From: a bacterium | GTDB taxonomy: Bacteria > UBA10199 > JAIBAG01 | DNA: 64,000 nt | Reading direction: 5' to 3' | NCBI GenBank assembly: GCA_019695305.1 | Contig: JAIBAG010000001.1 | Location: 82,774-146,773 of the forward strand | Part shown: piece after piece, positions 43,881-55,500 of the stretch | Layout of the letters: the number at the start of each line of letters is the position of its first letter | Numbering within the stretch: the stretch's first letter is position 1 | Made by a program: the position numbers and the translations under genes | Notes under the pieces: generated by a model | The model's input: the letters and a program-made list of their open reading frames with translations, nothing else | The model's database searches: none | Told to the model about the DNA's origin: nothing

Positions 43881-45332
43881 TTAATGTGTTTGAGCCAGCA
43901 TTTTTTCTAGAGTTGTCACATTATCGCGAAGTCCCACGTTGTTATCCACTTCCTTTTTGATTTTTTGGCAAGCATGGATCACGGTGGTGTGGTCTTTGCC
44001 TCCAAATTTTTGGCCAATTTCAGGAAAAGAAGCTTTTACATGTTTTTTGCACAGATACATGGCAATTTGACGTGGTACCGCCAGGTTTTTGTGACGACGG
44101 GGCGATTTAAGATCGGCCACTTTTAATTGAAAATACTCGGCTACCGATTGCTGAATGGATTCTACCGTTAAGGTAGGGGTAAAGCCGTGGAGCATGTTAC
44201 GCAAAACTTCGTTTGCCAAGCTTACTGTTAAAGGTTGCTTAGAAAGGGAAGCAAATGCGGTAAGGCGAATAAGGCTACCTTCTAAATCACGAACGTTGCT
44301 TTTAATGTGCGAGGCAATAAAATTGCAAACATCATCCGGAAAATGAATACCATCAAGTTGAGCTTTTTTACGCAAAATAGCACAACGTGTTTCAAAATCG
44401 GGAGCTTGGATATCGGCCAAAAGTCCCCAGCCAAAGCGAGAACGCAAACGTTCTTCCAAATGCGGGATATCTTTGGGTAAAGTATCGGAAGTAAGGATAA
44501 TTTGTTTGCGCATTTCGTAAAGAGCATTAAATGTATGGAAAAATTCTTCCATGGTGCGCTCTTTACCCGCAATAAATTGGATGTCGTCAATTAAGAGTAC
44601 ATCACAAGCCCTATATTTTTTGCGTAATTCGTAGGTTTTATCGTAACGGATGGAATTAATCACTTCGTTGGTAAATTGTTCGCCGGTAACATACACAATT
44701 TTATACGAAGGGTTCTTTTTATAAATTTCAAGACCAATAGCGTTAAGCAAATGAGTTTTACCCAAACCCACACCACCATATATAAAGAGTGGGTTATAGT
44801 TTTTTCCCGGATTTTGAGCCACGGCCAGCGAAGCTGCATTTACAAATTGGTTTGACGAGCCTACTACAAACTGATCAAAAGTATATTTGGGACTAAAACC
44901 TGTAGGAAGTACCGGTTCGCTTTCTTCAGTAACTACCGAAAGAGCAGGTTTTTTTATGGTATCACTGGTAGAAACTACAGTTTCAGGAGTAGCAGCGGCT
45001 TGAGTGCCTACATGAAAATAAACTTCAAACTCCTGGCCTGTGGTTTTAAAGAATAAAAACTTAATGATTTCGTGGTAATTTTCTAAAATCCAGTCCCGTA
45101 CAAACTTGTTGGGAGCCTCAATTTTAACCTGATTTTGGGCTGTATCTACACTCCAACCACACAGTCCAAACCAGTTATTATAGTTAAATTCGCTTACCTT
45201 GGTTTTTAAAGCATCCAAAACCTTCGATAAAACTTCCCCAGAGTTATCCCCGCCCGTTGTTGTCACGATAATGCCGCCCTCTTCTAAATTGTTGAAATCA
45301 TTAGCGCTTTTAGACACACTTCCCCCATTCAC
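43881..45332 (-). CDS. dnaA: Chromosomal replication initiator DnaA
   Basis: A 483-aa initiator. Domain I (about 30-115) has VLDALKTKVSEFNYNNWF; domain III has FVVGSSNQFVNAASLAVA, Walker A YGGVGLGKTHLLNAIG, Walker B DVLLIDDIQFIAGKE and the sensor segment EERLRSRFGWGL; domain IV ends with the DNA-binding SFPEIGQKFGGKDHTTVIHACQKI. The start is GTG 45332, 8 bases after GGTGGGG; a nearby ATG is out of frame. About 30 extra residues precede the usual domain I. A DnaA box (45348-45356) overlaps the leader, which suggests autoregulation. Confidence 0.98.
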   Translation of the reverse strand: MNGGSVSKSANDFNNLEEGGIIVTTTGGDNSGEVLSKVLDALKTKVSEFNYNNWFGLCGWSVDTAQNQVKIEAPNKFVRDWILENYHEIIKFLFFKTTGQEFEVYFHVGTQAAATPETVVSTSDTIKKPALSVVTEESEPVLPTGFSPKYTFDQFVVGSSNQFVNAASLAVAQNPGKNYNPLFIYGGVGLGKTHLLNAIGLEIYKKNPSYKIVYVTGEQFTNEVINSIRYDKTYELRKKYRACDVLLIDDIQFIAGKERTMEEFFHTFNALYEMRKQIILTSDTLPKDIPHLEERLRSRFGWGLLADIQAPDFETRCAILRKKAQLDGIHFPDDVCNFIASHIKSNVRDLEGSLIRLTAFASLSKQPLTVSLANEVLRNMLHGFTPTLTVESIQQSVAEYFQLKVADLKSPRRHKNLAVPRQIAMYLCKKHVKASFPEIGQKFGGKDHTTVIHACQKIKKEVDNNVGLRDNVTTLEKMLAQTH

Positions 45333-45347
45333 AGTTTTATCCCCACC

Positions 45348-45356
45348 TGTGTATAA
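45348..45356 (-). promoter_or_regulatory. DnaA box in the dnaA leader
   Basis: TGTGTATAA (TTATACACA on the minus strand), a consensus DnaA box, lies 15 bases before the dnaA GTG and next to its ribosome site. Typical of DnaA self-repression. Confidence 0.65.
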
Positions 45357-45452
45357 GCCAATAATAGCCCTTTTGTTTAAAAACCTCCCTCATCGGCGGT
45401 TTTAAAACGATCTTTAAGGCTGGACTTTTTGATTGGTGTCGCTTAATACCAC

Positions 45453-45469
45453 CCAACTTGAAAAGTTGG
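45453..45469. promoter_or_regulatory. Palindrome in the dnaA-rpmH intergenic region
   Basis: CCAACTT-GAA-AAGTTGG, a perfect 7-bp-arm palindrome, lies 121 bases upstream of the dnaA start. It has the size and symmetry of an operator and may control dnaA. The 446-base gap (45333-45778) otherwise contains the rpmH promoter, two DnaA boxes and AT-rich sequence, with no gene that I can see. Confidence 0.4.
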
Positions 45470-45650
45470 ATCGCATTTGAAGTGAAACAGAGTTGAAAAA
45501 ATTTTTTAGGGTTTTCTTAAATTTTAAGTGCCCCTGAAACATTCCCTCAACTCATCTCTCACTTAAAAGACACGCAGTGTTCAAAAAGTGAAATTGTTTT
45601 TATGGGTGGATCGAAACTTTTGCAAGATTAAATTATAAAAATTTTTTTCC

Positions 45651-45659
45651 TGTGGATAA
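45651..45659 (-). promoter_or_regulatory. DnaA box upstream of rpmH
   Basis: TGTGGATAA, a perfect DnaA box, in very AT-rich sequence 50 bases before the rpmH -35 box. It may be a second part of a bipartite origin or may tie rpmH transcription to DnaA. Confidence 0.6.
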
Positions 45660-45700
45660 GTGGTTAAGAATTCTGAATTTTTTTTTGAAAACTTTTTGCG

Positions 45701-45728
45701 TTGACAAAAATATATATTCATCTAAATT
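45701..45728 (+). promoter_or_regulatory. Sigma-70-type promoter of rpmH
   Basis: TTGACA (45701-45706), 16 bases, then TAAATT (45723-45728), about 50 bases upstream of the rpmH ATG. The perfect -35 box and ribosomal-protein context make this the best housekeeping promoter in the window. Confidence 0.72.
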
Positions 45729-45778
45729 CGCGAAACTTTTTATCTGTGCGAAAACTAAATAATTTTGGGAGTTAAAAA

Positions 45779-45928
45779 ATGAAGAGAACCTGGCAACCCA
45801 GAAAAATCAAGCGTAAGCGGACACATGGTTTTAAAGCCCGTATGGAAACACCCGGTGGAAGAAGCGTACTTTCTCGTCGTCGTAAAAAAGGTCGCAAGAG
45901 ACTTGCGCCCGATGTTTACAAAAAATAG
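45779..45928 (+). CDS. rpmH: Ribosomal protein bL34
   Basis: A 49-aa very basic ribosomal protein, missed by length-limited gene finders. It begins [18 protein letters not shown], continues [22 protein letters not shown] and ends APDVYKK, the standard bL34 pattern with the short C-terminal extension seen in some lineages. GGGAG precedes the ATG. First gene of rpmH-rnpA-yidD-yidC, divergent from dnaA. Confidence 0.97.
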   Translation: MKRTWQPRKIKRKRTHGFKARMETPGGRSVLSRRRKKGRKRLAPDVYKK

Positions 45929-45936
45929 TAAACGAT

Positions 45937-46000
45937 AGGGGAAACTTTGATAATGTGTCACTTGAACTGTTCACAGCGATACAAAAAAATTCCCCTTTTT
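45937..46000 (+). terminator. Possible attenuator between rpmH and rnpA
   Basis: AGGGGAA (45937-45943) pairs with TTCCCCT (45990-45996), followed by TTTT. The loop is long (46 bases), so this is only a weak case. Partial termination here would explain the usual excess of rpmH over rnpA transcript. Confidence 0.3.
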
Positions 46001-46017
46001 ATTTTACCGATTAATCA

Positions 46018-46368
46018 GTGAGCGAAAATTTCCGTAAATCAAACCGGATTTCTTCGGCGGATGAAATTAGAATTATCCAAAAAAAGGGAGTGTCGTTTAA
46101 TTTTTTCCCGTTTCGTGCGTATCGCTTAAAAAATAATCTCAAACATCCTCGTATGGCTGTTGCCATTACCAAAAAAGCAGGCAATGCCGTGGTACGGGTA
46201 AGAGCGAGACGCCATATTAGAGAATTTTTTAGAAAAAACAAAGACTTGCTGGGTTTTTTTGATTATTACTTTTTTTCATCCTTACCACTTGCGTCGTATA
46301 AAAAAAGTGATTGGAAGAAGTTTGGTGTTCAATGGATGGGAGTCGCAACACGATCAGCCGGGGTTTGA
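46018..46368 (+). CDS. rnpA: Ribonuclease P protein component
   Basis: A 116-aa basic protein that aids the RNase P RNA in tRNA 5' maturation. It has the family's opening [23 protein letters not shown], central [12 protein letters not shown], and a divergent form of the RNR motif: [19 protein letters not shown] is the start; no better one exists. Overlaps yidD by 37 bases, an arrangement common in this cluster. Confidence 0.92.
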   Translation: MSENFRKSNRISSADEIRIIQKKGVSFNFFPFRAYRLKNNLKHPRMAVAITKKAGNAVVRVRARRHIREFFRKNKDLLGFFDYYFFSSLPLASYKKSDWKKFGVQWMGVATRSAGV

Positions 46369-46553
46369 TTACTTTTTATCAAAGAGGAATCTCTCCTTAT
46401 CTCCCAAGTGCATGTCGTTATACGCCAACATGCTCGCATTATGCTTTAGAATGTTTTGCACGCTATTCTTGGTGGCATGCTTTTTGGAAAAGTTTAAAAC
46501 GCATCATCCGTTGCAATCCTTGGGGTGGCAGCGGTTTTGATCCTGTAGAATAA
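46332..46553 (+). CDS. yidD: Membrane protein insertion efficiency factor YidD
   Basis: A 73-aa membrane-associated protein. [34 protein letters not shown] and [17 protein letters not shown]-type segments are diagnostic, with the three conserved Cys. ATG 46332 lies inside rnpA; a TTG at 46311 in the same frame is less likely. It ends 5 bases before yidC, with which it works in inner-membrane protein insertion. Confidence 0.95.
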   Translation: MDGSRNTISRGLITFYQRGISPYLPSACRYTPTCSHYALECFARYSWWHAFWKSLKRIIRCNPWGGSGFDPVE

Positions 46554-46558
46554 AATTT

Positions 46559-48247
46559 ATGAATAAACCACAACCCATGTTGGCCCTTGTTTTATCAATG
46601 GCCGCCATTTTTGTTTACTACACCTTTATTAATCCTCCTGCAAAGCCAACGGTTAATCCCAAAGAACCCCTGGCTGTTTCTACCGAAAAAGTTCCTGTTG
46701 CAACTCCAAGCACTCCCACTCCCACTTCACAAGTGTCATCGGCTCCGCAGCCGGCTACTGTCACTTCTTCGTTAATCCCTCAAGGAGGATCGGAAGGCAG
46801 TTTTATCATTTATCAGGGTAAAGAAACCGATATTCGGGTTAACATTTCAACAGGGACGATTGATCGTGTTATTTTAAACAATTACCATACAACCACTTCG
46901 CCGGATTCGCCTCATACTGATTTATTTAATGAAGGATTTGGTGGTAATGCTTTTTCTCAAACCTGGGGTGTTGCCGATGAAGCGCTTGTTTATAAGCTAA
47001 CAAGTCATAAAAAAGAAAATAATAGTGAAAAAATTACATTATTGGCACAAAACTCGGTCATTGCAGTTGAAAAAACGTTCACCTTTGGCTCCAAAGCCGA
47101 CCCTAATTGGGTAGATTTGGATGTAATAGTTACCAATATCGCAACTTCTTCTCAAATTTTAAGCCCCCGTAGTTATATTGTACATGCGCAAAAAGAAGAG
47201 GAAAAAAGCACCGGCTTTTTTAGTTTTTTAAAAAAACCGGCCGATTTGTATACGGTACAATATTTGATGGATAATGCTCTTAAAAAAGATGGGATGAATT
47301 GGAAAAAGTTGAAAGATAAAACCGAACAACCGGGAATGATCACCTGGACAGGACTAACGGATCGCTATTTTTTAAGCAGCCTTATCTCGCGAGAAACCTC
47401 GGATAAAACGAGTATTGCTTATGGAAAAATGGACAATAAATATGTTTATACGTCGCTTTCTTATGGATCCTACACGCTTGAACCGCAAAAAAGTTTAACA
47501 CAAAAGTTTTCCGGCTATTTTGGGCCCAAAAAGCGTGACACTTTAAAAGCTAATGGTGTGGGTTTGGAAAAAAGTGTGGATTACGGTATGTTTGGATTTA
47601 TTGCCATCCCGCTGCTTTATCTTTTAATTCAATTACAGCACTTTTTGGGAAACTGGGGTTTGGCCATTATTGCTCTCACCTTTTTAGTAAAAATGCTGCT
47701 CCATCCCGTCAATAAAAAATCGATGGAATCGATGAAAGCCATGCAAAAGTTGCAGCCCAAAATGGCCGAAATTAGAGAAAAATATAAAAACGATCGTGAA
47801 AAGTTAAACGTAGAAATGATGCAGATTTTTAAGACAAACAATGTAAATCCCATGAGTGGTTGTTTGCCTCTTATTATGCAAATGCCTATTTATTTTGCGC
47901 TCTACCGCGTGTTGTGGAATGCCATTGAACTTTATCATGCCCCTTTCTTTGGTTTTTACAAGGATTTAGCCGCTCCCGATCCTTACATGATTTCGCCAGT
48001 TCTTTTGGGTATTTTTATGATGCTGCAGCAAAAACTAACTCCATCGGCAGCCAGCGTTGACCCAGCCCAACAAAAAATAATGATGATCATGCCACTGATG
48101 TTTTGCGGATTTATGCTCTTTTTACCGTCGGGCTTGGTGATTTACATTTTTGTAAACACCGTCATGTCGGTTATTCAGCAATACATGATGCACAAAGAAG
48201 TTTCGGGTATGGACCTTTTAAGAAAACTGTTGCCACAAAAAAACTAA
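46559..48247 (+). CDS. yidC: Membrane protein insertase YidC
   Basis: A 562-aa insertase of the Gram-negative long form. N-terminal TM (about 7-25), a Pro/Thr-rich linker, the periplasmic beta domain (about 80-330), then the five-helix core from GMFGFIAIPLLYLLIQ: NWGLAIIALTFLVKMLLHP with the cytoplasmic hairpin SMKAMQKLQPKMAEIREKY, MSGCLPLIMQMPIYFALY and PSGLVIYIFVNTVMSVIQQ. The usual downstream partners jag and mnmE are absent here; a convergent unknown gene follows at once. Confidence 0.98.
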   Translation: MNKPQPMLALVLSMAAIFVYYTFINPPAKPTVNPKEPLAVSTEKVPVATPSTPTPTSQVSSAPQPATVTSSLIPQGGSEGSFIIYQGKETDIRVNISTGTIDRVILNNYHTTTSPDSPHTDLFNEGFGGNAFSQTWGVADEALVYKLTSHKKENNSEKITLLAQNSVIAVEKTFTFGSKADPNWVDLDVIVTNIATSSQILSPRSYIVHAQKEEEKSTGFFSFLKKPADLYTVQYLMDNALKKDGMNWKKLKDKTEQPGMITWTGLTDRYFLSSLISRETSDKTSIAYGKMDNKYVYTSLSYGSYTLEPQKSLTQKFSGYFGPKKRDTLKANGVGLEKSVDYGMFGFIAIPLLYLLIQLQHFLGNWGLAIIALTFLVKMLLHPVNKKSMESMKAMQKLQPKMAEIREKYKNDREKLNVEMMQIFKTNNVNPMSGCLPLIMQMPIYFALYRVLWNAIELYHAPFFGFYKDLAAPDPYMISPVLLGIFMMLQQKLTPSAASVDPAQQKIMMIMPLMFCGFMLFLPSGLVIYIFVNTVMSVIQQYMMHKEVSGMDLLRKLLPQKN

Positions 48248-48248
48248 G

Positions 48249-49355
48249 TTATTTTGGAGTTTCTTCTTTGATGTCAAATGCCCTATTGGGGTCTTTGCTG
48301 CCATCAGTAAAAGTAACATCAAAATAGAGATCTCCCCCGGTTGACGATTGATAATGCACCCTAAACTGACCGGCATTAAAACTGTCTGGCACAACTTGAA
48401 GCGCAATATCGGCCGATCCCCAACCACCAAAATTGTTTAATTTGATATCTTGAGTTTTTGGATTAAACCATAGGCGATATTGGTATTTGCTATCGCTGCT
48501 ATTCATATAGTAATATCCATCTGAGGTAGGGCCACAGCCAACGTATGTTTTCCCATTTCCTAAATCAAAATAAGAAGGTGTGTAATTAATTTCTTTCAAG
48601 TGAGTGTTTTCCACAAAACCATCTATAAGAGCTTGGGGTGATTGATACCCGCTGGTAGTTAAATTAGCACTAGTTAAATCATCCGTTGTTCTAGCGCTGT
48701 AGCTGACAGGATCCATACTTCTTGGATTATTAGCATCAAAATACTCCTGAACGATATTATCGTACATTAGCAAAATATCGGTCGGTTTACTTTGTTCTAT
48801 ATTTAAGTCACGTTTATCGTAAATAATAACGGCTCGCCCGCCGCCAATAGGCGCAATGCCAACCCATTCGGGCATGCTGAGCGTATATATTTTTTCATGA
48901 CCTAATTTATCTACAGTCATTTGTTTTGTTGCGGGATCATACTTATAAGTAGCATTTGGCAAAGTATCGGCACCATTTAACTGCGAGCGAATAACCTGCT
49001 TTTCTCCCTCGGTAAGTTTTGGCCACAAGGCTTTCATTTCATCTGATTGTGTAATTAAAAAATCGAGCGACGTATCACTCATTAAATTAATGCCCCTACC
49101 GCGTTGATAATTAAATTCGAAAAGCAGATCTACTTTTTGTGATTTTGTTAATACAGAGCTTGTATCTTCAAGGTAGCCCATAACTTCTGTGACGGAAAGC
49201 TGAACTGTTTCGGGCTCTAGTGTGTCTAACCGGATTTCTACTTCTTGAGTTTGTAAGGCTTTTACCAAATAATCTTCCCCCTCAATTTTTTTTGCAACGT
49301 CAGCAGAAATTTGTGAACCAAGGGTGTCAGGTGTTGATGTGACTGTAGATCCCAT
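48249..49355 (-). CDS. Unknown 368-aa protein, two-part
   Basis: I do not recognise this protein. ATG 49355 is chosen, as AAGGAG lies 8 bases before it. There is no signal peptide or membrane helix. The N-terminal part is helical with a segment VTEVMGYLEDTSSVLTKSQKVDLLFEFNYQRGRG; the C-terminal 130 residues look like a beta-sandwich domain (YFDLGNGKTYVGCGPTSDGYYYMNSSDSKYQYRLWFNP ... LYFDVTFTDGS). It is Ser/Thr-rich at the start (MGSTVTSTPDTLGSQIS), like the unknown protein at 62887-63705 (MTIDSLTSQAP). Both flank the giant surface protein gene. It is convergent with yidC. Confidence 0.65.
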   Translation of the reverse strand: MGSTVTSTPDTLGSQISADVAKKIEGEDYLVKALQTQEVEIRLDTLEPETVQLSVTEVMGYLEDTSSVLTKSQKVDLLFEFNYQRGRGINLMSDTSLDFLITQSDEMKALWPKLTEGEKQVIRSQLNGADTLPNATYKYDPATKQMTVDKLGHEKIYTLSMPEWVGIAPIGGGRAVIIYDKRDLNIEQSKPTDILLMYDNIVQEYFDANNPRSMDPVSYSARTTDDLTSANLTTSGYQSPQALIDGFVENTHLKEINYTPSYFDLGNGKTYVGCGPTSDGYYYMNSSDSKYQYRLWFNPKTQDIKLNNFGGWGSADIALQVVPDSFNAGQFRVHYQSSTGGDLYFDVTFTDGSKDPNRAFDIKEETPK

Positions 49356-49560
49356 ACGCAATCTCCTTCATGAATAGATACAATGAACATAGTTTTATGG
49401 GGATTCGATAGAATCTTCCCATGCCCATAATTATTATCGGTCCCATGGAGGGCAAAGTTGCTAGAAAGGTTGATAGAGATGACCCAAACTTCATAAAGGC
49501 CAAGTATTTATAATTATTAATAAATTTAGTGAGAAAGCTTTTGCCCCAAAAGAAGGTATT

Positions 49561-49589
49561 AAAAACAACCTAAAATATAGGTTGTTTTT
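49561..49589 (-). terminator. Intrinsic terminator of the giant surface-protein gene
   Basis: AAAAACAACCTA-AAATA-TAGGTTGTTTTT, a 12-bp perfect stem with a 5-base loop and T runs on both strands, 9 bases after the giant gene's stop. Confidence 0.85.
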
Positions 49590-49597
49590 TAAAACTG

Positions 49598-52500
49598 TTA
49601 TTTTCTTTTCACAAAACGCGGGGCCGTAAGCGCAATAAGCATAATAAGAAAAATAAAATGAAAATTCTGAGGATTATGGTCTTGCAGTGATAAAGCACAA
49701 CCACCGCCTGCGGCGTGGAATGTTATACCGGCATGATCCCCGCCCCCCCCACTGGTTGTACCTGCCGTATTGCGTGTAACGCTGTATACTACCGTCGACG
49801 TACCAAAGGCCGTTTGTTCACTCATGATAATTTCAAAAATCCCATCATTATCGGTATCGGCTAGTGTTAATGCCTGGGCACCCAAATAACTGTTTGCGGA
49901 GTTGCTGTAAATCATGAGGCTCTTGCCCGATTCGGTATCACTTAAATCTACCAGGGTATCGCTTGAATTGTCGTACCCAAAAACAACATAAATAACACCG
50001 CCGCCGTTTTCGCCACCCGTGGGGACGCTGATGACAACATCTTCATAACCATCGCCGTTTACTTCACCCATACGTGTATTGTAACCAAACAAACCATCAC
50101 AATAATTACCCAATATGGTAACGTCGGCATCATCGGTATTTTGGTTTGTGAGTGAATCTTCTCCAAAAAACACGTAGGTAGAGCAAGCATCCATGCTGGT
50201 TAAAGCAATATCATTATAACCATCTCCGTTAAAATCACCAATATCCGATGAATAGACGGGATTGTCCGAGCTGAGTGAGGCATCCGATTCGTCCAGGTCA
50301 ATATCCGAACTCCAAGAATGTGTTCCGCCAACAATATGCACGTTACCCGAAAGTATAGAATCAACAGTGCGTGTTACTTTTCGGGTAATTGAAATTCCCA
50401 AATTAGATTCCATTTGATCAACATCACTACCGGCATAGCGACGGCCTACAAATAACTCGGCTTCGTTATCGTTACTGATATCTTCGGCGTTAATAAAAAT
50501 ATTTTCATCCAACGGAACATCATCGGCTTCGTTGACTAACGATAAAAAGTTATCAAAATCATCCGAGTAGATAGAAATAATTTGAAGGCCCGGTGCATGA
50601 ATGGCAACTTTACTATCGAAAGGAACAATTTTATAGCCAAATTTATTGTTTTCGGCCTGCCCTGCTAACGTAGCTACCGCATCGGGTAAATTCCAGGCTT
50701 CAACGTTGCCGCTTACTTCATTGACAGGGATACGATAGACTATCCCGGTGTCGTTATTGGCCGAAGGATCGCCAATAAACAAAACTGTTTTATCGGCATT
50801 ATAAACATAAATAACGGGTTCATCGGAAAGAGCAAAGAAGGAGAAGGTGTCAAAATCGAGTGTAAAGACATCGCCATGGCCATCAACGCTGGCGATATTT
50901 TCTGTAATATATTGGCCTGACCCTGTTACGTTGCTCGCTAAAGTTCCTTCCATGCGCGACATTCTGGTGTCGTTCGTGGCAACCTGAGCTTGGTGGACGT
51001 AAATAACAACAGATTCACTGGCTGTTTGTTCATTATCCGATACGGTGAGTGTTAATGTGGCCTCGCCGTTACCGGAACCAAACGTAAGATGAACGCTGCT
51101 ACCCGTTGCCGATCCAGAAATGGAGGCGTTGCCCGAAACGGTCCAGGCATAGGAAGAATAACTGGTTTCGTGAGCGGCGTATGTAAGCGTTGTGCTCGCT
51201 GCGGCAACTTTATTGCCTACAATTAACGCATCAAGTTCTTCTGGTTGTTCTTCATCATCATCACTAGCAGTAATTGCCACATCGTTAACACTGATACCAT
51301 CATAGTGAGAATCATCACTGGTAACCGTGTGTGTGATAGTAGCGGTTCTTTCTCCATCCACACTATCATTATTTGCCACAGTAGCTGTTACTGTTTGTGG
51401 GGTATCCCAGTTGGCGCTTGTAAAGGTAAGAGTGCTTGTACTGAGAGTGACTTCTTCGGAATCATCCGCAATTGCTACTACAACATCGGCCGTAGGTTCT
51501 GCGGTTAAAACAACGGTGTAATTGTCGTTGGACCCTTCTTCAATACTTAAAGTGCTCTCACTTAAAGTGATGTTAGCTGTATCGTTATCCGTAATAGAAG
51601 CTACAATTGATCCCACCGAAATACCGTTATAATTAGAATCACCCGAAGCTGCTGTGTGTGTAATTGTTGTATTGGCCACGTCAATAGTATCATCGTTTAC
51701 AGCTGTTAATGTTACCGTTTGCGGTGTGTTCCAGTTAGCACTTGTGAACGTGAGTGACGATACGTTGGCTGTTGCTTCGGCCGTGGAAACAATCGTAATC
51801 ACCACATCCGCCGTGGGCTCTGTGGTGAGAACAACAGTGTAAGTGTCGGTAGTACCGTCTTCCGTTAGTTCCGTTGTACCGAGGCTTGCTGTTACACTCA
51901 CACCGGCCGTATCGTTATCGGTAATATTCACCGTTACAGAACCGGCTGCATAATTATTATAGTTGGTGTCGCTACTACTTACCGTATGGCTAATAACAGG
52001 GGCATGGGCTCCTTCCATTACCGAATCATCAACAGCGGTAATAGTTACCGTTTGAGGTGTAGCCCAGTTAACGGTTGTAAAGCTTAATGAAGCACTACTG
52101 CGTGTATATTGAGCACTGGATGAAAGCGCAACGGTCACAGTGGCTGATGGCTGGCTGGTAAGCACAACGGTATAAGAATCGGTAGCGCCTCCTTCGGTTA
52201 TATCTGTTGATCCAGCGCTTTCATCAATCGACACACCGGCGGAATCATTGTCGGTAACGCTCACCGACACCGAAGCAAGCGACAAACCATCGTAATTGTC
52301 ATCATCACTGGTAACACTATGTGTGATGCTGGTTGTATCGGGGCTGGTTTCATCACTATCATCGTCGACAGCCGTAACCGTGATGGTTTGTGGTGTATTC
52401 CAGTTGGCATTGGTGAATGTTAATGTTGAAAGATTCACACTGGCTTGTGCGGTACCGCTTACTGTGATTACCACATCCTGAGTAGGCAGGGCATTGAGTA

Positions 52501-55500
52501 CAATTGTATAGGTATCGGTAGCGCCGCCTTCAGTTACTGTTGTGGTACCGCCCGATTGAGTTAGAGTAAAACCGGCAACGGCTGTTACCGTGATAGTCAT
52601 GCTGTCGGCAACAGAGTCATTTGTTCCATCATTTACCACAAGTTCAAACGTACAGGTATAATTGGTATTACCGTTATTGAGAGAGACGCTGGGCGTTGCT
52701 GTGGTGTCATCCGTTAAGCTACAGTTATTGCCTGCATCCGCAGTTTCGGTCCACGCATATGTTAAACTCTGGCCTTCCGGATCGGACGAGCTTGTGCCGC
52801 TTAACGATACAGAACCGGCTTCATCATTCACATTTTGATCTACACCTGCATTGGCCGTGGGCGCGTCATCATCCCCGGTCACACTAATTGTCATGCTATC
52901 GCCCGTGGAATCGCTATTCCCATCGTTCACAATTAATTGATAAGTACAGGTGTAACTGACGGTTTTATTCAGAATGGCCACACTGGGTGTAGCCGTGGTG
53001 CCGCCCGAGAGCGTACAGTTATTGCCGGTATCGGCGGTTTCGGTCCAGGCATATGTCAAAGAATCATTTTCAGGATCCGACGAAGCGCTTCCTGTTAATG
53101 AAACCGTGCCATCGGAATCATTCACCGTTTGATCAATGCCGGCATTGGCAGTAGGAGCATCGTCATCCCCTGTTACGGTAATGGTCATGCTATCAGCCAC
53201 AGAATCTTGCGTGCCATCGTTTACAATGAGTTGATAGGTACAGGTGTAACTAACTTTTTTATTTAAGATTGTCACCGTGGGAGAAGCGACGCTTCCGGAT
53301 GAGAGCGTACAATTACTTCCGGTATCATCTGTTTCGGTCCACGCGTAGGTGAGCGATTCACTTTCGGGATCGGAAGAAGAAGTTCCATTTAAATTTACCG
53401 TGCCTGCCGAATCGTTCACGGTTTGATCAATGCCTGCATTCGCCGTGGGCGCGTCATTATCGGCGGTAACGCTGATGGTGACACTGTCACTTGCAGAATC
53501 TTGTGCCCCATCGTTGACGGTAAGAGAGAAAGTACACGAGTAAGAACCGGTTTTATTAAACAAGTTGAGTGTGGGGCTCGCCACATTGGTGCTTTGGAGA
53601 CTACATGCATCATCATTATCAGAAGTTTCTACCCAGTTATAGGTAAGGCTATGGTTTTCAGGATCGCTGGAGGCGGAACCATCCAGACTAATGGAAGCAG
53701 CACTTTCATTGGGCGTTTGATCACTACCCGCATTGGCTGTGGGAACATCATTATCGCCATTGACGGTAATGGTCATGCTATCGCCCGCAGAGTCGGAATT
53801 TCCATCATTCACAATCAGTTGATAGCTACAGGTGTAGCCTGATGTTTTATTTAAAATAGTAACGGTGGGTGAAGCAACGCTTCCCGACGAGAGCGTACAA
53901 TTATTTCCGGCATCGGCGGTTTCGGTCCACGCGTAAGTCATGGCTTGCGCTTCCGGATCGCTCGAAGCGGTGCCATCCAAATTAACCGTACCAGCACTGT
54001 CATTTACTGTTTGGTCGTTACCAGCATTAGCTGTGGGTAAGGCATTATTAGTGGCCACACTAATAACCATAGTATCGGCCACAGAATTATTGGTGCCATC
54101 ATTCACCACCAGGCGATAAGTACAGGTATAACTATTTAATTTATCCGCAATGGTAACGGTAGGTGTGGCGGTTGTTCCGCCCGCTAACGTACAGGCATCG
54201 CTTGCATCGGCTGTTTCAGTCCACAAATAAGTAAGCGATTGTCCCTCAGGATCACTCGATGCAGAACCATCTAGATTAACGGTGCCATCTTCTTCTGCCA
54301 CGTTTTGATCGACACCTGCATTAGCTGTGGGGGCATCGTTATCACCGGTTACGTTGATTGTCATTGCATCTGCGGATGAATCACTAGTGCCGTCATTCAC
54401 CACAAGCTCATAAGTACAAGTGTAGCTCGTGGTTTTATTCAAAATAGTCACACTGGGCGAGGCCACATTGTCTGCCGAGAGCGTACAATTATTACCGGCA
54501 TCATCTGTTTCGGTCCACGCGTAGGTGAGCGACTGATTTTCGGGATCAGTTGAGGTAGAACCATTTAAATTAACAGTACCAACAGAATCGTTTACCGTTT
54601 GATCAATATTGGCATGGGCTGTGGGCGCATCGTCATCGGCTGTCACGTTAATAACCATTTCATCTGCGGCCGAATCGTTAGTACCGTCGTTCACCACGAG
54701 TTCATAGGTACACGAGTAAGAAGCGGCTTTATTGGCCAGTGTTACCGTAGGCGTAGCGCTTGTTCCTCCTGTTATAGAACAACCACTGTCGTCGTCACTG
54801 GTCTCGGTCCATTGATAGGTAAGGCCACTGCCTTCAGGGTCGCTCGATGAAGAGCCGTCCAAGTTAACAGTACCATCGCTTTCGTTTACGTTTTGATCAT
54901 TGCCGGCATGGGCCGTAGGTGCATCGCTATTGGCAGTAACGTTAATTACCATTGTATCGCCGGCCGAATTATTGGTGCCGTCATTCACAATTAAACGATA
55001 CGTACAGGAATAATTGGACGCTTTATCGGCAATGGTCACTGTAGGTGTTGCGGTAGTGTTACCCGCTATTGAGCAGGCGTCTGCTGCGTCAGCCGTTTCT
55101 GTCCAAGCATATGTCAACGATTGACTTTCGGGATCACTCGAGGCGGAACCATCCAAATTAACCGTGCCGTCAGTTTCGTTTACGTTTTGATCCACACCTG
55201 CATTGGCGGTTGGGGCATCATTATCGCCGCTCACCGTAATGGTCATGCTGTCGGCGGCCGAATCATTGGTGCCGTCGTTCACTACTAATTCGTAGGTGCA
55301 GGTGTATCCCGAGGTTTTGTTCAAAATAGTTACTGTGGGGGAGGCCACAACTCCTGACGAGAGAGTACAATTATTTCCCGCGTCCGCAGTTTCAGTCCAT
55401 GCATAGGTAAGTGCGTGAGCTTCGGGGTCACTCGAAGTAGATCCATTTAAACTAACCGTTCCTACAGAATCATTCACGGTTTGATCAATACCGGCATGGG

